From Amaranthus tricolor (taxonomy: Eukaryota; Streptophyta; Magnoliopsida; Caryophyllales; Amaranthaceae): DNA of 64,000 nucleotides. The position numbers and the translations under genes are program-made. How positions within the stretch are numbered: position 1 is the first letter of the stretch; every line of letters starts with the position of its first letter. The notes beneath the pieces were generated by a model that searched no databases, had not been told where the DNA came from, and worked only from the letters and a program-made list of their open reading frames with translations. This document shows, one piece after another, positions 58,570-64,000 of the stretch. The stretch is taken from positions 24,456,291 to 24,520,290 of the forward strand of contig NC_080055.1 of the NCBI RefSeq assembly GCF_026212465.1, given 5' to 3'.

Positions 58570-59815
58570 AAATTACAAGGAATGTCAGTGACTTCAAATT
58601 TTTGTGTCAATTACAAGAAACATAATTTGATACATCAATTGTCAACCAGACATTTAAAAAATCTACCACCAAAAATATAGAATCACTTATCAAAAACAAT
58701 CATGAAGTTTAGGTCATTAAAAATTATAGCCACAAAATTCATTATTACGAATTTATGAGTTATAGGCACTATAAATGAAAAATCGCAATCATTATAGCCA
58801 CGTTATCATATTCTGGTCGGGCGAAGTTTAAAATTACCTTTGACTTCATTAAAATACATTTCCTCTAATTCAACCTCAAACTCACATCTTCACATCAACT
58901 CCTCAGCTCCATTATTTCTTCAACCTTAAAACTTCAATAAAGCCAATTTCGCTCCATCATTTTCTTTACAATCTCATCATTCTTTCGCAAATCAAAAGCC
59001 CAATATTTTCTCTAAATATTTTACTCCAACCTTGAGCTTATCATGTGGATTATTAAAATAGCTCTAATGAAATTGTTAATATAAATATACAGTTGACTTA
59101 ATTGTGACTTTTCCCTTTTCTTTGAATGTAACATATGCTTTCTTTTTTCTATTATTGCAGATGTATAACTTTGATTATAAGGAGCCAACTTAAAATTTTC
59201 AAATCAAACTGAATAGTTGTGTACTAGTGGTTGTTATATTAAGGTTTTACATTAAAATTGAATTTTGACCCTCTTTTAAGGATTGAGATAAAATGACAAT
59301 TATTACATTAAAATTAAATTGTTGCTAGAAAATGATGAGAGAAAATATTGGGGTTTTTGAATTGTAAGGGAGAGAATAAGGAGAGATTGATTAGTTGTCA
59401 TCATAGAGTAAAAACAAGACCGCATCGCATCACATAGGAGTAAAGGTTTTCAAAATAAACAAACCGATATTTTCTGGGTTGTATAGGTCTAAAAAAACTT
59501 GCGTTTCAGTTCATATCAAGGGATATCTTATGATATATCTTATAGTTTCGATCGATATTTAAATGTTATGATACCACATCAATCCCATTACTGCATTAGC
59601 ATTCCGTCTCCGCAATTACATCCGTTTCCACATTTTTACACTATGGTTGTCATTGTCAATGCTTAAAGTTGAAGAAATAATGGAGTTGAGAAGGTGATGC
59701 AAAGCAATGAGTTACAAATTGAGTTAGGTCAAAGGTAATTTGAGGAAGCGACTCATCTTCACTAGAATCTGACAACATGGCAACAGTTGGACTTTTTGAT
59801 TTGTAATGGTTATAA
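58570..59815. other. Region with no recognised gene
   Basis: AT-rich; only short frames. A possible intron-like border (cttttttctattattgcag at about 59141-59160) has no matching exon. No named element. Confidence 0.35.
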
Positions 59816-59819
59816 CTAG

Positions 59820-60780
59820 TAAATTATAACACCCTCAAAATAGGTCGAACTTTAGAAAACACCTTTAATGAAAAACATGAGCCAAAACCTACTCATGGGA
59901 GTGTTACCACCACATCTATTTCTAATAAAATAAATGTAAGGTTTAACGACTAAGAAATAACTTAATAACTTTAAATCCAACAAAGAGTCTTACAACATAA
60001 GAAAATACTGAAACGCGATCTATGTCCATATAAAATTTAAACAACTTAAGGTAAAATTTAAACTGAAATATGACTCTAATAAAAGCTATGTTTCTAAGTG
60101 ATCCTCACTCCACGATTCCCACGCAATCAATAACCTGCAACATAAGAATGCAAGAAAATCAAGGAAAAAACTCCCAAAATCAGAAAATTGAGTAATTCCA
60201 ACTCCATCCCATAAAACGATTAAGTTTGAAAATGATTTTAAGAAAATAAAATATAATCAAATTAAAAATAATTTTAGAAAATAATATATAGCTGAGTTTA
60301 AAAAAAACAATTTGTGAAAACAATATATATAATATCACATAAACCAATTTATTAATTTGATATTTAATAATGACAAACACATAATCAATTTTTAATTTGA
60401 GGGAACGAGAACGCCAGTAGGCCGAGGCTTTACCCCTATACCTACTTCATCAAGAGGTCGCCACCCCAAATAATTCAAGGCCAGCAGAGTAGTCTTAGGG
60501 AACCCTAGTATGCACACCCCTTCTACTTGGATCACAACAAATAAAAGGAAGACCAAACATCGTATCAAGTATCAGAAATAATAATACCTGTCGGCAGCTA
60601 TACTAACCAAACAGGACAACCTATTCATCACCCTTATACTTGGATCACAACAAATATAAGAGTTTTATTTCCCTCGTGTTACACTTTACATGATTTAATA
60701 TATTTTAATAATTAGTCGCGTGCACACAAACATATAATCAAACATACATTATACATTTTATTTTATGATCACAGGTTTTC
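59820..60780. repeat. Unclassified retroelement-like sequence
   Basis: The phrase acttggatcacaacaaataa at 60526 recurs at 60641 (acttggatcacaacaaatat), and text of the type gaggctttacccctatacct and cctgtcggcagctatactaa stands out in base composition from its flanks. It lacks reverse transcriptase, gag or defined ends. It may be a non-autonomous LTR element. Confidence 0.3.
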
Positions 60781-61108
60781 CCAAGAAAAATATATCTCAA
60801 GAATATTCAATTGCAATATTAATATCATAATATTTTTCTCTCAAATTCAATCGCATTTAAAATCATTATTAAAATAATAATATAACTTTCATCAAAATAA
60901 TAATATTATAAGTATTTCTCTTTCAAATTAAACCGTATCTAATTTCATTATCAAAATAATAATATAAATTTTATCAAAATAGTAATTATTTTCAACTCAA
61001 TACTTGCTTATAACATCATTTTTCCTTCTATGTTAATTACTTTAGGCTTGGTGAGGTATCCATTCGAGTGTTTGAAATGATTATAGTATCTCACATCAGG
61101 TTTATTTC

Positions 61109-61114
61109 AATTCT

Positions 61115-61184
<70 letters not shown>
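61109..61184. repeat. (TA)n microsatellite
   Basis: About 37 uninterrupted TA dinucleotides. Confidence 0.97.
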
Positions 61185-61188
<4 letters not shown>

Positions 61189-61497
61189 GTGTAATTTTAT
61201 TTTCATACACAAGTTATTTTAGTTATATAAATATATTAATAGTCTGATTTTTATTTTTGCGTAAGAATTAATTCAAATGTGTATCGAATCATGTTCAATT
61301 ATTGTGCTCTAAGGGTGAGAATGTGTGAGATTTTTATATTTCTATCCTATGTTCAATTTAAATGACAACCAAGCAGTAAGAATCATTAATTAAAAAATCA
61401 TAAAGTCCATTCAAGTTAAATTAAGGAAATAACCATTGACCATATTTTTTCTAGTACATTGACAGGGAAATATATGATACTCCTATATTGTTCACTA

Positions 61498-62156
61498 TGT
61501 TGAAGGAATATGTCCGTAGACATTTCCGACAATTACTAAATATAAATATATAGGATATTTATGAAGATAATAAAGTTAATTATTATTAGTAATTATATTT
61601 GCTTGCTAGAGAATAAATATAATTGGTGGGTCAATAATAATTGGACCACAACTAATATAATTAATCCTATAAGGTCTTACAAAAGAATCAATTGAACGGT
61701 AAATGACTCGGGCCCATTAGGAGTATGGGCTTGCGATCCAATTAGGTTAACAAAAGAATCGGTTTCTTTTTGACCTAGGTTACTAGTATTATATGAGGAT
61801 ATAATGCTAGTAGTGGAGAAGTGGGGATAATGGGACGATGGATGTGAGTATTATAAATATGTTTATTTAAAACTCTCACCATACATAATTCTCATATACA
61901 GTTATTGAAAAACCAGAAAGAGCAAGAGAAACAATCTCTTCCGTTCTAGCAAACGTTGGTGTTCAATTGATTCCGGTAGACCGAATAGAGGAGCAACGCT
62001 TGAGGCTCTCCATATTATCTTATCGCGTTATTTTCGTGGATTTCACGCTACAAAGGTAATATAGACTAATCCTTTTATATGATTCATATGTTTGATTATG
62101 TTTATGATCCTGAGATAGATGTTAGGGAAGTGTTTCCTGAAATTCCGCTTTAAGCA
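61498..62156 (+). mobile_element. Probable copia-type LTR (solo or remnant)
   Basis: It begins TGTTGAAGGAATATGTCCGT. A TATA box (attaTAAATATG, about 61852) is followed at usual LTR distance by leader-like sequence (aagagcaagagaaacaatct, gcgttattttcgtggatttc) and a gtttcctgaaattccgcttt end, closing at ...AAGCA. No 5-bp duplication was found at these borders and no internal region follows, so the right border is approximate. Confidence 0.5.
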
Positions 62157-63199
62157 TCCATAGTAGTCCAACATATGTAACTGATGATAAAAATAACAAT
62201 ACGGAAAACAGTAAAAATACTTGCAGATGGAGAAAAGAGAACCGGAGAGAGCAATTCAAGGGGAGTTATTATAAGTAAAACTAATTAGGACTTAGGAGAA
62301 CTCTATTAACAGAATGCTCATTAAATTCAGATGAAAAATTTCTGGAACATACATTTCTCTGCCTCCACATAAAACTAGACCAAATCCAATAAACGACCAA
62401 TTCATACAAAACACCTGTCGACAAACCATGGCCGTTGTTTTGCAAGACATTACGAAATATTGATGCATGTATATGAGCAAAGTGATTGGAGGATAATAAA
62501 ACAGAAGACATCAGCCGATACATCAAACATTTGCTAATTCGCAGTCACTTCAACACTCCCAAAAAGAATATCCATACTCGACACAACCTGAACCCCAAAA
62601 TGTATTCATATGAGAATAGACTTGTACTAACATGGACAATACCTGCAAAAAGCAATCGGAAAATAGCTTAGTCAAGCAATCAAATAAATCAGCATGGGAA
62701 GGTATGAACCAATAAATGATGCGACAATAGAAGACCTGATAAATAAAGTTAAACAGAACCAAAATTATATGGCAATTTTTAATTATGTTAGGACCATAAA
62801 AATACTACAAAAATAAACCAACTAGAGGAATGCCAAATTTTATGGATGAACACAAGAAAATGAATGTCTCTCATAGTGCAAAAACAAGGCCGCAATCACA
62901 ATATCACAACCGTATTGTAAAGGTTTTTGAGCGTACCACGACCAAAACATAGGCCGCATTGACCGTGAAATTCTCTATATTGACCATGATATCTAATTTA
63001 CAAGAGTTGCCGAAACCGTATTGTTGCACTACTCTATCGAAGTACATGATCAATTGTCAAATGAAATAGCCTAAAATCAAGTAGCCAGAGGCAATTCTTC
63101 TTAACAGTGGGAGTTCGAAACATTTATTGTTCTTTGATTTTGAATTACAATGAACTATAGTAAATAAAATGGCTCATTAAATCATCTACAATTCTTAAT
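62157..63199 (-). other. Possible 3' untranslated/intron sequence of the right-edge gene
   Basis: Frames at 62281-62526 and 62550-62762 (minus) lack family features but read like spliced 3' UTR. An acceptor (minus strand tttgcag at about 62642-62648) precedes one of them. No protein is recognised. Confidence 0.3.
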
Positions 63200-63420
63200 T
63201 ATGTGAACCTGCACATGAGGGTAGATTGTGTACATCCGACCCCCAAACTTTCATCCTAAGTGAAAGTCACTTAATGACATTGAGCTAATAGAATGTTGTA
63301 TTCAAACATCTTTAAAAGTTATATAAAATATTGGTTGTTTTAGAGGTAAAGTTAATTTATTATAACTAATAGGTCATGAGTTCAAACTCTAGCTCCACTT
63401 TAATTTTAACCTAAGTTTAT
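63200..63420 (-). mobile_element. Au-SINE-like element, minus strand, beside a second SINE-like piece
   Basis: Reverse strand text caatgtcattaagtgacttt, catcctaag-type, then gtttgggggtcggatgtaca and caatctaccctcatgtgc is Au-type wording in order (63205-63300). Adjacent on the plus strand at about 63345-63400, a box A-like agaggtaaagttaatttat and box B-like gagttcaaactct suggest another tRNA-derived fragment. Confidence 0.5.
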
Positions 63421-63744
63421 GATTTAAACTTTGCCCTCAAAATTTTCACTCAAGTTTTTGCCACTATAAGCATGAAGTAGATCACATCAAAGTTAAAAAA
63501 ATGTACAAATTATGTCTCAAAAGACAAAACTAATGCTACCAGAATTTTAACAAAGCATACGGATATGTTCAGAGGATATAATCCGTTTATTAGATGATCA
63601 CTAACAATATCAACCTCGTTATGCATCAATTAATTCCGAACTACTCCATTCTGCATCTAGATTTCAGTGACATTTTGAGCATAAATTGGAGTCTCTACAT
63701 AAAGCCCAAGGGAGCAATAAAATGACTAGAATTAAAAAAAAATA

Positions 63745-64000
63745 TATACCTGACATGTAAGCAGGACAATCACGGAATAGACACACAACAAGAGCAGAAA
63801 ACTCAATTATAATTAACGAAACAAAATCATATTCATTTTGTGCTACAAAAAGACAAAAAAGGGGGATTTTGAGACATTACTTGTTCATATTAAGCAGCAT
63901 TTTAAGTTCTGCATAGCTGCGACAGTGCAGATTGATTGGCAGGGTCAACATGTTCACTAATAACTTGTGCAAATCTCCCAGCAAGAAATCCCGAATTTGA
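63745..64000 (-). CDS. 3' part of an unidentified gene running off the right edge
   Basis: On the minus strand 64000 to about 63886 is open in two frames. One gives SNSGFLAGRFAQVISEHVDP and ends at a TAA near 63915. The other gives QIRDFLLGDLHKLLVNMLTL and stays open to a possible GTAATG donor at about 63884. A possible second exon at about 63750-63805 (SALVVCLFRDCPAYMSG, then GTATATA donor) lies further downstream. I do not recognise the family and cannot choose the frame without the upstream exons. The borders are uncertain. Confidence 0.3.

Overview
The window is AT-rich plant nuclear DNA. Every recognisable gene is intron-split or a nuclear housekeeping type, with plant-specific families (NPH3/BTB, major-latex-protein, bHLH35-like, GlsA/ZRF). 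The space between genes is filled with plant transposable elements: Stowaway-like MITEs, Au-type SINEs, an L1-type LINE, LTR remnants, and hAT and MULE fragments. A eudicot is clear. Caryophyllales (Amaranthaceae-like) is my guess from the repeat style, and the sequence alone does not prove it. Gene models were built by hand from GT/AG borders, reading phase and remembered family sequences; no alignment was run.

Six protein genes can be modelled from start to stop, all on the minus strand. (1) 743-9599: bHLH35-like transcription factor, five exons, whose last exon lies about 5 kb from the fourth. (2) 12346-15599: BTB/POZ-NPH3 protein resembling At5g48130, four exons. (3) 25872-29164: RABD/Rab1 small GTPase, eight coding exons. 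(4) 33641-40941: EMC2, the TPR subunit of the ER membrane protein complex, nine exons. (5) 43095-47616: MLP/Bet v 1-like protein, two exons split by an intron holding nested foldback elements. (6) 53702-55636: GlsA/ZRF-type J-domain plus double-SANT protein in one coding exon. The minus-strand sequence at the right edge may be the 3' part of a seventh gene that continues beyond the window.

Between the genes: 15.6-25.8 kb is gene-poor and holds a roughly 100-bp tandem repeat (17.3 kb), a 1-kb minisatellite of 21-bp units (22.0-23.0 kb), a hAT BED-finger remnant (24.5 kb) and a GATCA-rich repeat array (25.2 kb). At 30.0-33.3 kb there is a 5'-truncated LINE with an 11-bp target-site duplication. 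At 41.6-42.1 kb there is a MULE transposase remnant. At 44.6-46.3 kb one foldback is nested in another inside the MLP intron. At 50.6-51.6 kb two different inverted-repeat structures lie side by side. At 56.1-57.1 kb a 343-bp solo LTR with a CAATG duplication interrupts a tandem repeat flanked by Au-SINE-like sequence. At 57.2-58.6 kb is an element with GC-rich ends, and at 61.5-62.2 kb a probable copia LTR.

The genes have no obvious shared pathway; their order looks like ordinary plant gene neighbourhood. I found no gene cluster, CRISPR array or convincing new system. The most unusual content is structural: long foldbacks, short-unit arrays of about 21-22 bp, and the distant bHLH exon.
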